Source: RGIG9115 sp045128915 (GTDB lineage Bacteria; Bacillota; Clostridia; UBA1381). Taken from it: a stretch of DNA of 64,000 nt. Within the stretch, counting starts at the first letter, position 1, and each line of letters begins with the position of its first letter. Location of the stretch: NCBI GenBank assembly GCA_045128915.1, contig JBGVIT010000098.1:1-64000 (forward strand). Reading direction: 5' to 3'. Position numbers and translations under genes: made by a program. The notes beneath the pieces were generated by a model. That model did not search any database. It saw nothing but the letters and a program-made list of their open reading frames with translations, and was not told where the DNA came from. Shown here one piece after another: positions 26,531 to 35,270 of this stretch.

Positions 26531-26900
26531 AAGTGTTTTAATTAGTTATCCCAAGAAACAAGTACGTATGCTACATCCTTAGAGTCGATTACGCCATCAC
26601 GATTGAGGTCGTATTTAGCATAACTGCTGTAAGCTAATGTATCATTTGTCTGTCCGAAGTAAGAAACTACTGCAGAAAGGTCGTAGATGTTAATCTTGTT
26701 ATCTTTAACAATATCACCTGCAAGGAATGTTACATTTACTGCACTTGAATCCTTACCGATTTCAACAACCTGTGCTTCGTCCATTACGTTGTTCCAGAAT
26801 TTAAGTGCCTTATCTTCTGTCATTGTAACTGTGTAACGAGCTGTTCTGTAACCAGCGCCACTTACTGTTACTGTGTATGCATTGTTAAGAACAAGGCTGT
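26505..26900 (-). repeat. Homogenised dockerin-end repeat, copy 1
   Basis: About 390 bp covering hairpin 1 and the last ~120 codons of the gene are nearly identical to 31264-31656 and 34880-35270. Identity is far higher than in the upstream parts of the same genes. This points to recent duplication or gene conversion of the X-dockerin end. Confidence 0.8.
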
Positions 26901-29900
26901 CTTCTGTTACAACATAGGAACCTTCTTCATTCATTTCCCATTCACCTTTACCAAGGTTATGTGTAACTGTCTTCTGAACGCCATCAATTGTACCGGTAAT
27001 TTCAACTTTCATATCCTGATATGCGAGTTTGTTATCTCTAATTGCATTTGGGAAGTCAATGTTGATTGTAAGTGTTCTTACAGGAACCTTGATTTCTGTT
27101 TCAATAATACCCAGATATGAACCATCACCATCAACATCAGTATTTAATGATAGTCCATCAGCAGCATAGTATGAAACGATATTATCATCGAGAGTTGTTG
27201 CAGTAATGAGGTTTGTTTCTACAGTTTCAACAACATTGAATGTAAATGAATCATATCCTGTAAAACGAACACATCCGATTGTGAGAGCTACATCTGTATC
27301 CTTAACATCTGTTTTTCCATCGAAGTTAAACATATAACGGTTTGGATAATCACTGTTATGTGTAAGTGTGATATTTTCAGCAGCTACAATTTCATATGCA
27401 ACCTTATCTGAACTATTTGCAAATGTAAGATCAGCTGCATTGAGTCTATTTATGATGTGTTCATCTTTTGCAACGATTACGATATCATAAACCTTTAAAC
27501 CATTATCAGCATCGCTCAATTCATTATTTTCTACATACTGAACTGCTACTATCTTTGAAACAATTGGTTTAAGATCTGCAAGAACAAGATTTCCGTCAGC
27601 ATCAATTGAATATTCTCTATAATATTCTTCTAAATTAAATGTTCCGTCTCCATTTTTGTGCTGAATGAAGTAGTGTTTGCCTTCTACAGGTTCTTCACCA
27701 TCAAAATAGTTGTTGTTAAGATTGATTTCACAATCATAGTATGTGCTTGTACATACATGCTGACCTAAATCATCTCCGTTTGCGTTTGTTGCAGTGTTAC
27801 CTTCAAATACATTCTCAGCGATATCTGCATCATAACCGAAGAAAATTGCACCTGCTACTCTCTTACTATCACTTGAATCTACAACATTGTTGTTTTTGAA
27901 TAAACACTTTTTAATAGTACAATTTTCCTGGAAGCCAAGGTATACTGTAGCACCATTGTTTGTACAGCTTACTTTATTGTTTCTAAATTCGCTATTTGTT
28001 ATTGTACAAGCATCACCTTTTACATAGTAAACAATTGCAGTGCTACTTGCTGTATTTCCTTCAAATTCACAGTTGTCAATAGCGAGTTTATCACCTGCAA
28101 GACCATTAGTATCATAATTGTAAGATACAACCATAGAGCAATTGTTATTGATAAACTTTGAGTCCTTAATAGTTGCAGAACCCTGAGTTAAACGTACAAG
28201 GCCCTGAACTTGAGTATGTTCGCAATTCTGGAATACACAGTTGTCGATGTTCATATTTGCACCAAGAGTACGAATTGCCGCACCACCTTTGATACCATCG
28301 AATATTAAATTTTTAATATTAACATCAAGAACATCTGCACCATCAAAGTAAATAAGCGCATGTTCGTTTTTGCACTTTTTGGACTGAGTAATCTTATGTC
28401 CATTTCCATCAATATTAACATCTTTATTAACAGTTATAGGTGCATCAAGTGCAATATCTTTTATAAGAACAACAATTTCATCATTCTTTGCGTTAGCTAT
28501 AGCTTTGTCTAAACTTGTCTGATAGCTTAAAATTTTCCCATCAGCATCAGTGATTACAGCGTAAATCTTATTGAGGCCATCAGGGCCATTTAACTGAATT
28601 GCACTTCTGCTTACTTCTACTCCATCAACGATAAGAGCTGCATGTGTAGGCTGGTAGTTTATTGAGGGAACAACATCCCATACCATTGACCAATATCCAT
28701 CGGCTCCATTTGAAGAAGTGTCAAGTTTAATGCTCCATGTAACATTTACATTACCATTTATAATGCCGTTGATGTTGTTAAGTGAGGTTTTACCCATATA
28801 AGTTTCGTCTGAATAAATAGCAATTTCATAGCTGCTTTTTGCATTCGCCTTTGTTTCTCCCCAGATTCTTGTAGAGTCAGTATATGCGATGATAGGACCG
28901 CCCACAGGCTTAACCTCAAATACAAGCTTACCGTCAACTAATGTAACCTTGGCTGCATCTCCACCTATGGCTTTTACTTCACCGGTAAATCCGCTGAGAT
29001 CTGCGTTGATTACACTTTCAAGATCTCCGTATCCGCTATAATTAGATACGTCAACTTCAATAACACCTGTACCAGAAATTGAAGGTGCAGTAATTGAACT
29101 ATTGGTGTCTACAACAATCTTTCCTGTATTTACTACTGGTGCACTGTATACTAAATCACTGTTTATAAGATTAAGTGTTCCTGCATTGTAGTTACCCTCG
29201 TCATTACCATTTGTTGTAGTAGTTGAAAGAACTTTTGAGTCAGAAATTGTAAATACAGAATCTGCATCTCTGGTCATAAATGTACCCATTTTAACATCAC
29301 TGTTTGTGATATTAAATGTTGTTTTTGACAACGCTTCATAGAAAGTAATTCTTGATGCATCTAACACTGTGTTGTTTATATTAAATGTGTATGTTCCACC
29401 GTAGTTACCGGGTTTATTACCGAATGAATTATTTTCACCGATAATTACATAAGCATCATTTGCAGTGAATACACTATTGCAATTCCAGCCTTTACTTTCC
29501 TGTGCAACCATTCCATGCATAAATAATGATGCATCATCAATAGATAAATTATTTCTTGCTGTTAAAGCATTTGAAATTGTACCGTTAATAGTAACATTAT
29601 CGCCATAACCAAGACCATAACGTGATTTATCTGTGAGCGTTACAGATGAACCTTCTGTTACAGTCCACTCCATGTTAGCAGTGGTGCCATAGTAATCGGT
29701 AAGAGTACCAAAATCATATATCATTTTGAATGAATTCTTTCCGTCAAATGTAACATTACCAGCTACAAATACACTGCCGGCAATTGCTGAATCAACAAGC
29801 GTTGCACCGTCTTGGAGATTAAAATCACCTTCACCTTGAAGTGCAGGAATGACAATAGTTGCCTCTCCAAATACGTCAATGGTACCATTGTTTGTTACTA

Positions 29901-30960
29901 CTACATCGTCCATGACAATGATATTAACACCATTAATAGCAACATTGGCGTCAGCAGCAATTTCAATATCGTTAAGAACATATATTGTATCACCTTCGGA
30001 TGCATCTTCAATCGCAGCTTTCAAGGTTTCACAATAGGTCACATCACCGTTCTCATTTTTAATAGATGCAACATATGTTTTTGTTGTATCAACAAGTCCG
30101 GTGAGTTCGTTATTTTCTTTTACATCGGCATAGTAAGAATTGATTTCAACTGTAACACCATCAGAATCATCGGCAAAAGCATTTTCCACACCATCAGCGT
30201 AGTAGTTTGCACCAATATTTATATCTGATGTGTCAGAAACTGATGCATCAATATAAATTCTTGCACCTTCACCAAAAATATTATCTTCAACTGTTACGCT
30301 TGGTGAAAAAGTATTTACTGCAAGAGCACCATATTCGGGATAGTATGGATTTGTTGTATCGAACTTATTGTTTCTGATAATAATGTCAGCATATCCACCA
30401 TCATATACACCGAATGAGTTTGCCCAACTTAAGTCCATATAACTATTCTGTATTGTCCATGTAATACCAGTGGTGTAAGCAACAAGATGGAAACCATATG
30501 TCGCACCTGCAATGTGAACATTATCAATAGTAACATTCTTTACTGGTTCTGCATACATAACCTTGAAGGTATCTTTAATCTTAAGGTCTTTGATTGTGCC
30601 GTTAAATCCATGACCTGTGATCGCAGGGTTACCGCCTTTGATAGTTGTAAGCAATTCACCATCATCGCCAACTGTACCCTGAATTGTAATTTCTTTATTG
30701 CTAATATCAAATCCTCGGTATTCACCTGCGGCAATAGTTACAGTGTCACCTTTGCTGGCAGCGTTGATCGCATCCTGAATAGTAGCGTAACCAACACCGG
30801 CAACTTCTGCTACATCTCCACTTTCTTCAATATCGATAATCGATATTTCTTCCTCTGCAGGGGCAACCGGAGATGCAGGCTTTGCAAAAACTGCTGTTCC
30901 CATTGTACTCAACATCATGCAAATAACAAGAATTGAGCAGAGTAATTTCTTTACTCTCAT
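26542..30960 (-). CDS. Secreted beta-helix protein with cohesin-like, X and dockerin modules (paralog 1)
   Basis: 1472 residues, ATG with AAGGAA. Signal peptide 1 to 26 (MRVKKLLCSILV...). Two right-handed beta-helix stretches, about 50 to 700 (GYATIQDAINAASKGDTVTI) and about 820 to 1080, resemble pectate-lyase-fold repeat proteins, but no catalytic triad is recognised. A cohesin-like segment (about 1110 to 1260), an X-type module (about 1270 to 1400, TVSGAGYRTARYTVTM) and a C-terminal type I dockerin-like pair follow: DIVKDNKINIYD (first loop degenerate at position 3) and DLNRDGVIDSKD (canonical). Dockerins bind cohesins, so the protein is probably held on a surface scaffold. There is no SLH domain of its own. 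Confidence 0.85.
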   Translation of the reverse strand: MRVKKLLCSILVICMMLSTMGTAVFAKPASPVAPAEEEISIIDIEESGDVAEVAGVGYATIQDAINAASKGDTVTIAAGEYRGFDISNKEITIQGTVGDDGELLTTIKGGNPAITGHGFNGTIKDLKIKDTFKVMYAEPVKNVTIDNVHIAGATYGFHLVAYTTGITWTIQNSYMDLSWANSFGVYDGGYADIIIRNNKFDTTNPYYPEYGALAVNTFSPSVTVEDNIFGEGARIYIDASVSDTSDINIGANYYADGVENAFADDSDGVTVEINSYYADVKENNELTGLVDTTKTYVASIKNENGDVTYCETLKAAIEDASEGDTIYVLNDIEIAADANVAINGVNIIVMDDVVVTNNGTIDVFGEATIVIPALQGEGDFNLQDGATLVDSAIAGSVFVAGNVTFDGKNSFKMIYDFGTLTDYYGTTANMEWTVTEGSSVTLTDKSRYGLGYGDNVTINGTISNALTARNNLSIDDASLFMHGMVAQESKGWNCNSVFTANDAYVIIGENNSFGNKPGNYGGTYTFNINNTVLDASRITFYEALSKTTFNITNSDVKMGTFMTRDADSVFTISDSKVLSTTTTNGNDEGNYNAGTLNLINSDLVYSAPVVNTGKIVVDTNSSITAPSISGTGVIEVDVSNYSGYGDLESVINADLSGFTGEVKAIGGDAAKVTLVDGKLVFEVKPVGGPIIAYTDSTRIWGETKANAKSSYEIAIYSDETYMGKTSLNNINGIINGNVNVTWSIKLDTSSNGADGYWSMVWDVVPSINYQPTHAALIVDGVEVSRSAIQLNGPDGLNKIYAVITDADGKILSYQTSLDKAIANAKNDEIVVLIKDIALDAPITVNKDVNIDGNGHKITQSKKCKNEHALIYFDGADVLDVNIKNLIFDGIKGGAAIRTLGANMNIDNCVFQNCEHTQVQGLVRLTQGSATIKDSKFINNNCSMVVSYNYDTNGLAGDKLAIDNCEFEGNTASSTAIVYYVKGDACTITNSEFRNNKVSCTNNGATVYLGFQENCTIKKCLFKNNNVVDSSDSKRVAGAIFFGYDADIAENVFEGNTATNANGDDLGQHVCTSTYYDCEINLNNNYFDGEEPVEGKHYFIQHKNGDGTFNLEEYYREYSIDADGNLVLADLKPIVSKIVAVQYVENNELSDADNGLKVYDIVIVAKDEHIINRLNAADLTFANSSDKVAYEIVAAENITLTHNSDYPNRYMFNFDGKTDVKDTDVALTIGCVRFTGYDSFTFNVVETVETNLITATTLDDNIVSYYAADGLSLNTDVDGDGSYLGIIETEIKVPVRTLTINIDFPNAIRDNKLAYQDMKVEITGTIDGVQKTVTHNLGKGEWEMNEEGSYVVTEDSLVLNNAYTVTVSGAGYRTARYTVTMTEDKALKFWNNVMDEAQVVEIGKDSSAVNVTFLAGDIVKDNKINIYDLSAVVSYFGQTNDTLAYSSYAKYDLNRDGVIDSKDVAYVLVSWDN

Positions 30961-31205
30961 GATTTTAATTCCTTCTTTCTTTATTAAGTTTTCTACGAAA
31001 TTATCGCTTTCGCTCGCGAACAGAGAGTTTGAGCAGCATTATTCATCGTTCTCTGTAACCAAAGTGAATAACTGTAAACTTAATCCTCACCTCCATAGTG
31101 CCTTGTGGCAGTTCTCATAATTGTTAATGGTTTGATGGGCGGTGCTCAACAAGCGACTGCCACTTAAAGCACCGAGCAAGGATTTTGCTGCTCGCCGCCC
31201 TTTTT
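30961..31205. ncRNA. Structured ~220-bp insertion in spacer B
   Basis: This stretch is absent from the two sister spacers. At 31137-31200 GGGCGG/CCGCCC closes a three-way junction holding TGCT/AGCA and CGAGCA/TGCTCG hairpins; on the plus strand it is followed by TTTTT. GTGGCAGT (31105-31112) is perfectly complementary to ACTGCCAC (31156-31163), which lies in a hairpin loop, giving a pseudoknot or an alternative fold. Further complementary words (ACAGAGA/TCTCTGT, TTATTCA/TGAATAA) lie at 31018-31070. Two overlapping 17-codon minus-strand frames (31043-31096 and 30993-31046) share an ATGA. It does not match a riboswitch class I know. Confidence 0.5.
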
Positions 31206-31219
31206 AAGAAGAAGTAATT

Positions 31220-31289
31220 CCTCTTTCAAAAGGCACAGCATATTTCATCTATGCCTTTTGAAAGAGGGGGAAGCGGTGCTTCCCACCTC
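31220..31289 (-). repeat. Conserved spacer element B: double hairpin
   Basis: Same layout as element A. Hairpin 1 (31264-31289) has GGGAAGC/GCTTCCC plus GAGG/CCTC. Hairpin 2 pairs 31220-31235 with 31252-31267 over 16 perfect pairs, beginning CCTCTTTCAAA but continuing AGGCA, unlike A and C. Confidence 0.8.
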
Positions 31290-31656
31290 AAATATTTTAA
31301 TTAGTTATCCCAAGAAACAAGTACGTATGCTACATCCTTAGAGTCGATTACGCCATCACGATTGAGGTCGTATTTAGCATAACTGCTGTAAGCTGATGTA
31401 TTATTTGTCTGTCCGAAGTAAGAAACTACTGCAGAAAGGTCGTAGATGTTAATCTTGTTATCTTTAACAATGTCACCTGCAAGGAATGTTACATTTACTG
31501 CACTTGAATCCTTACCGATTTCAACAACCTGAGCTTCGTCCATTACGTTGTTCCAGAATCTAAGAGCCTTATCTTCTGTCATTGTTACTGTGTAACGAGC
31601 TGTTCTGTAACCAGCACCACTTACTGTTACTGTGTATGCGTTGTTGAGTGTAAGAG
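31264..31656 (-). repeat. Homogenised dockerin-end repeat, copy 2
   Basis: Near-identical to 26505-26900 and 34880-35270. It covers hairpin 1, the stop region and the X-dockerin coding end of paralog 2. Confidence 0.8.
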
Positions 31657-34600
31657 CATCTGTTACATTGATTACATAAGAACCATCAACCATTTCTGCA
31701 ACAAATGCAGCGTCAACCTTACCAAAGATGTCAAGTTCTGTTGCTACTGCATCAGTACCAAGGTCGATTGTAATATCTTCAACAAGGTCACCGCCGGAAA
31801 TTACAACTTTCATATCCTGATATGCAATAACATTGTCAATGATTGCATTCGGGAAGTCAATTGTAATTGCAAGATTTCTGTCAGGAACTGCGATTACAAC
31901 ATTTGTAATTGTGTTGTCAGATACATCAAGAATACCTTCACCGTTTGCAACGTTACCATTGGGAATGAATGTATCAACAATATTGTCTGCAACTGTTGTT
32001 GCGTGAGCAGCATTTGTATCTACGGTTGCATCTACAGTAAAGTCAAACTTGCCGTAACCTTCAAATCTAACCTGACCAATTGTGATTGTATTAGCACTGT
32101 CTGTTGTAACACCAGTTTTTCCGTTATAATGGAATTCGTATCTTACTTTGCTATTATCAACAGGGTTAATCGCTACTTCGCCGTTAGAAACGATAATTTC
32201 ATAAGCTACATCACCTTCAACAGGATTGAAAGCAAATGTTAAATCAGCTGAGTTGAGTCTGTTGATTATTTCATCGTCTGTTGCAACAAGATTGATATTG
32301 TAAACCTTTTCGCCTTCGGCATTTGCATCTGTTACATCCACGAACTTAACTCTTATCGAATCAGTAATTGCAGGGACTCCCGTGAGACCTGTTTTTGCTA
32401 CAAAGTCTTCATAAGTAGGATAATATGTGCTGAATGTAATGTTTTCTGTTTTTGCATTTTCTGCCACTTCATTTACATTATTTACATAGTTGCTATCAAG
32501 TGTAATAGATCCGGTTGCACCTTCATAAATTGCATAAGTTGTATCATAGAGTGCAGATTCAGAAATATTCAATGTTGATGAAGCATAAGTTGTTACTTTT
32601 GCATTCTTGATTGTGCTTTCTTCAACATTAACTGCAACCGCACCACCAAAGTCGATTACATCAGAATCAATTTCAGTTCCTGTAACAACAATCTTCGAAC
32701 CATCTTTTGCTTCGCCTGTATGGAAAGCATTATAAACATCTGTAATTACGCTGTTTTCAATTACAACCTTCTGGTCTGCACCAATTGCGTAGTTGTCAAT
32801 ACCTTTTGAATAATTTGTAATTGTAGAATCCTTAAAGGTAATGTTACCGTGATTTGTCCAGATTGCCTGCTGTACACCTGAACCTGTAAAGTTACAGTTT
32901 TCAATAACAAGATTTTTAAGACTGCTTCTCATACCGGTGTCACCATTTGTGTTACCGATAGAAGAGCTCATCCAACCTGATTTTGCACCATTAACTGTAC
33001 CTGCTGTAAAGTTAAGGTTTTTAAATGTTGTTGTTTCTGCCTGAACAAATACACCGCCGTTATGGGTTTCAATACCTTCTTCAAGTGTTTTAATTGTTAC
33101 AAGGTTTTCTACTGAACGGCTTAAGCCATTTGAACCTGTCTCACCAACAAATGTAAGGTTGTTCTTATCAGCAGGAACTGTAAACGCGTCATATTCACCT
33201 GCAAGAATTTTGATTGTGTCACCGTCCTGAGCATCTGCAATTGCATCCTGAAGAGTAACGTATGCTGTTTCATCAATTTTCGCAACATATTCAGTCCATT
33301 TAGCATAATATGTCTTTACGCCGGGAACAAGTGTTGTGCATACTTCACCGTCAAATCCCGGATTATCATACCAACCATCAAACCTTGAGCCTTCAAGGCG
33401 TGCAGTTTTAACAAGCACAGTGAAATTACCGCCCCAGTTTGATACGTCGTCAACCAAAGCAGGGAACTCAGGAGAATAACCACCGTTGAGGTAATATGTA
33501 TAACCGCCGATTGTATCTTTGAAATCAGATATTTCATCAAGGAACAGAATGTGGGAAACACCACCAACATAGGTGTTACCTACTTCTTCACCGACTTTAA
33601 CAGAACCTGTAGATGTGCTATTCATTACGTCCATAACACCTGCATAAGCAAACAATCCACCTGCGTAGATAGACTCTCCGCCACAGTTCTCGGGGTTTAA
33701 GACAACGATATCACCGGTGTTTGAACTGTTCTTTGCCACCAACCATGTGCCATGTGAATAGAACGATGTACCAAGTCCTGATGCGTGTGTTTCACCACTT
33801 GCGTGAACTGTAATTGTACCTGAGTTTGTACAACCGTCAAATATTATCTTCAATTGCTGATTGCTGTATTCATTCTGGTCTTTACCAAGGATACCGCCTG
33901 CAATAGCAACACCGCCTCCATCAAGAGTGGTGATATCTCCGGCGTTTGTACAGTTCTTGAAGGCTATGCTTCCTGCCATAGTAGGTGTATAATCATCACG
34001 CGAAGCATTGAGCAGACCGAGGATACCGCCTGCCTCACGAGCCTCAGATGTTACATCCGCAGCATTTGAACAGTTTTCAATTGTGATGTTTACTTTCTGA
34101 GGTGTGGTTTTCTGCGAATCTAAAAATCCGATAAGACCACCCATGTTATTAGAAGCTTTTACCGTACCACTCAGAACATGACAATTTTCGATCACACACT
34201 CTTTTTCGTTTTTAACATAGTAGTAACCGATAAGAGCTGCAACACCTGAACCTGCAACACTATTTCCGTCGCTGTCGAAACGGGTTCCACCGTCTATATT
34301 AACATCTGCCAGTTTTACGTTTGAAATATTTGCAGCATATACAAAGCCGAACAGAGCAAAACTGTACTCTGTGCTCGTTGTTTCGGATGCTGCGGGGACA
34401 TATCCTTCGGATGTCAGGCCGGTAATGGTATGATTTCCACCATCAAAGTTTCCGGCAAACATCTTAACGTCAGGCGTTTCAGGTGACTTATCATAGATGC
34501 TTGTTCCGATGGGAGTCCATGCATAGTTTGAAAGGTCGAGGTCTGCAGTAAGTTTGATAGTCTTTCCATTGAAAGAGTTACCGCCATTAACTAATTCCGC

Positions 34601-34780
34601 AAGACCAGCAAGCTGTTCTGCAGTTGTGATTGTGAATTCGCTATCTGCCTCGTTGTACCAGCTTGTATCCGCAGTACCATCCCATGTGTCAACAGTTCCA
34701 TTCGCAAATGCAACCGTTCCCATTGTGCTCAATAACATACAAATTGCAAGAATTGAGCTGAGTAATTTTCTTACTCTCAT
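31301..34780 (-). CDS. Secreted beta-helix protein with InlB repeat, cohesin-like, X and dockerin modules (paralog 2)
   Basis: 1159 residues from the ATG at 34780, which has the same AAGGAATTAAAATC leader and signal peptide start (MRVRKLL) as its paralogs; an upstream in-frame extension is rejected. After the signal peptide come GLUG-like repeats (FTITTAEQLAGLAELVNGG), a beta-helix region, one InlB B-type repeat (RFDGWYDNPGFDGEVCTTLV), a second beta-helix starting VTLQDAIADAQDGDTI, a cohesin-like segment, the X-type module and the dockerin pair. Dockerin loops are DIVKDNKINIYD and DLNRDGVIDSKD. It probably binds a polymer or forms a fibre on the cell surface; no enzymatic motif is recognised. 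Confidence 0.85.
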   Translation of the reverse strand: MRVRKLLSSILAICMLLSTMGTVAFANGTVDTWDGTADTSWYNEADSEFTITTAEQLAGLAELVNGGNSFNGKTIKLTADLDLSNYAWTPIGTSIYDKSPETPDVKMFAGNFDGGNHTITGLTSEGYVPAASETTSTEYSFALFGFVYAANISNVKLADVNIDGGTRFDSDGNSVAGSGVAALIGYYYVKNEKECVIENCHVLSGTVKASNNMGGLIGFLDSQKTTPQKVNITIENCSNAADVTSEAREAGGILGLLNASRDDYTPTMAGSIAFKNCTNAGDITTLDGGGVAIAGGILGKDQNEYSNQQLKIIFDGCTNSGTITVHASGETHASGLGTSFYSHGTWLVAKNSSNTGDIVVLNPENCGGESIYAGGLFAYAGVMDVMNSTSTGSVKVGEEVGNTYVGGVSHILFLDEISDFKDTIGGYTYYLNGGYSPEFPALVDDVSNWGGNFTVLVKTARLEGSRFDGWYDNPGFDGEVCTTLVPGVKTYYAKWTEYVAKIDETAYVTLQDAIADAQDGDTIKILAGEYDAFTVPADKNNLTFVGETGSNGLSRSVENLVTIKTLEEGIETHNGGVFVQAETTTFKNLNFTAGTVNGAKSGWMSSSIGNTNGDTGMRSSLKNLVIENCNFTGSGVQQAIWTNHGNITFKDSTITNYSKGIDNYAIGADQKVVIENSVITDVYNAFHTGEAKDGSKIVVTGTEIDSDVIDFGGAVAVNVEESTIKNAKVTTYASSTLNISESALYDTTYAIYEGATGSITLDSNYVNNVNEVAENAKTENITFSTYYPTYEDFVAKTGLTGVPAITDSIRVKFVDVTDANAEGEKVYNINLVATDDEIINRLNSADLTFAFNPVEGDVAYEIIVSNGEVAINPVDNSKVRYEFHYNGKTGVTTDSANTITIGQVRFEGYGKFDFTVDATVDTNAAHATTVADNIVDTFIPNGNVANGEGILDVSDNTITNVVIAVPDRNLAITIDFPNAIIDNVIAYQDMKVVISGGDLVEDITIDLGTDAVATELDIFGKVDAAFVAEMVDGSYVINVTDALTLNNAYTVTVSGAGYRTARYTVTMTEDKALRFWNNVMDEAQVVEIGKDSSAVNVTFLAGDIVKDNKINIYDLSAVVSYFGQTNNTSAYSSYAKYDLNRDGVIDSKDVAYVLVSWDN

Positions 34781-34829
34781 GATTTTAATTCCTTCTTTCT
34801 GAATAAATTTGTTATAAGAAGATATTGAA

Positions 34830-34905
34830 CCCTCTTTCAAAGCATATAAAGCACTTTTCGTGGGTTGTATGCTTTGAAAGAGGGGGAAGCGTGGCTTCCC
34901 ACCTC
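34830..34905 (-). repeat. Conserved spacer element C: double hairpin
   Basis: Hairpin 1 (34880-34905) is GGGAAGC/GCTTCCC with loop GTG instead of GGT, plus GAGG/CCTC. Hairpin 2 pairs 34830-34846 with 34868-34884 over 17 perfect pairs, beginning CCCTCTTTCAAA and continuing GCATA. Different distal pairs from A and B are kept complementary. Confidence 0.8.
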
Positions 34906-35270
34906 AAAAAGTTTTAATTAGTTATCCCAAGAAACAAGTACATAAGCTACATCCTTAGAGTCGATTACGCCATCACGGTTTAAGTCGTACTTAGCATAAT
35001 CGCTGTATGCTGCTGTATCGTTTGTCTGACCAAAGTAAGAAACTACTGCAGAAAGGTCATAGATGTTAATCTTGTTGTCTTTAACGATATCACCTGCAAG
35101 GAATGTTACATTTACTGCACTTGAATCCTTACCGATTTCAACAACTTGTGCTTCATCCATTACGTTGTTCCAGAATCTAAGTGCTTTATCTTCTGTCATT
35201 GTTACTGTGTAACGAGCTGTTCTGTAACCAGCACCTGATACTGTTACTGTGTACGCGTTGTTGAGAACAA
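34880..35270 (-). repeat. Homogenised dockerin-end repeat, copy 3
   Basis: Near-identical to 26505-26900 and 31264-31656. Sequence similarity drops sharply further into the gene. Confidence 0.8.

Noticed and set aside
31137..31205. Known riboswitch such as c-di-GMP, THF or ZTP class
   Set aside because: The three-way junction and pseudoknot are suggestive, but the conserved core words of these classes were not found.
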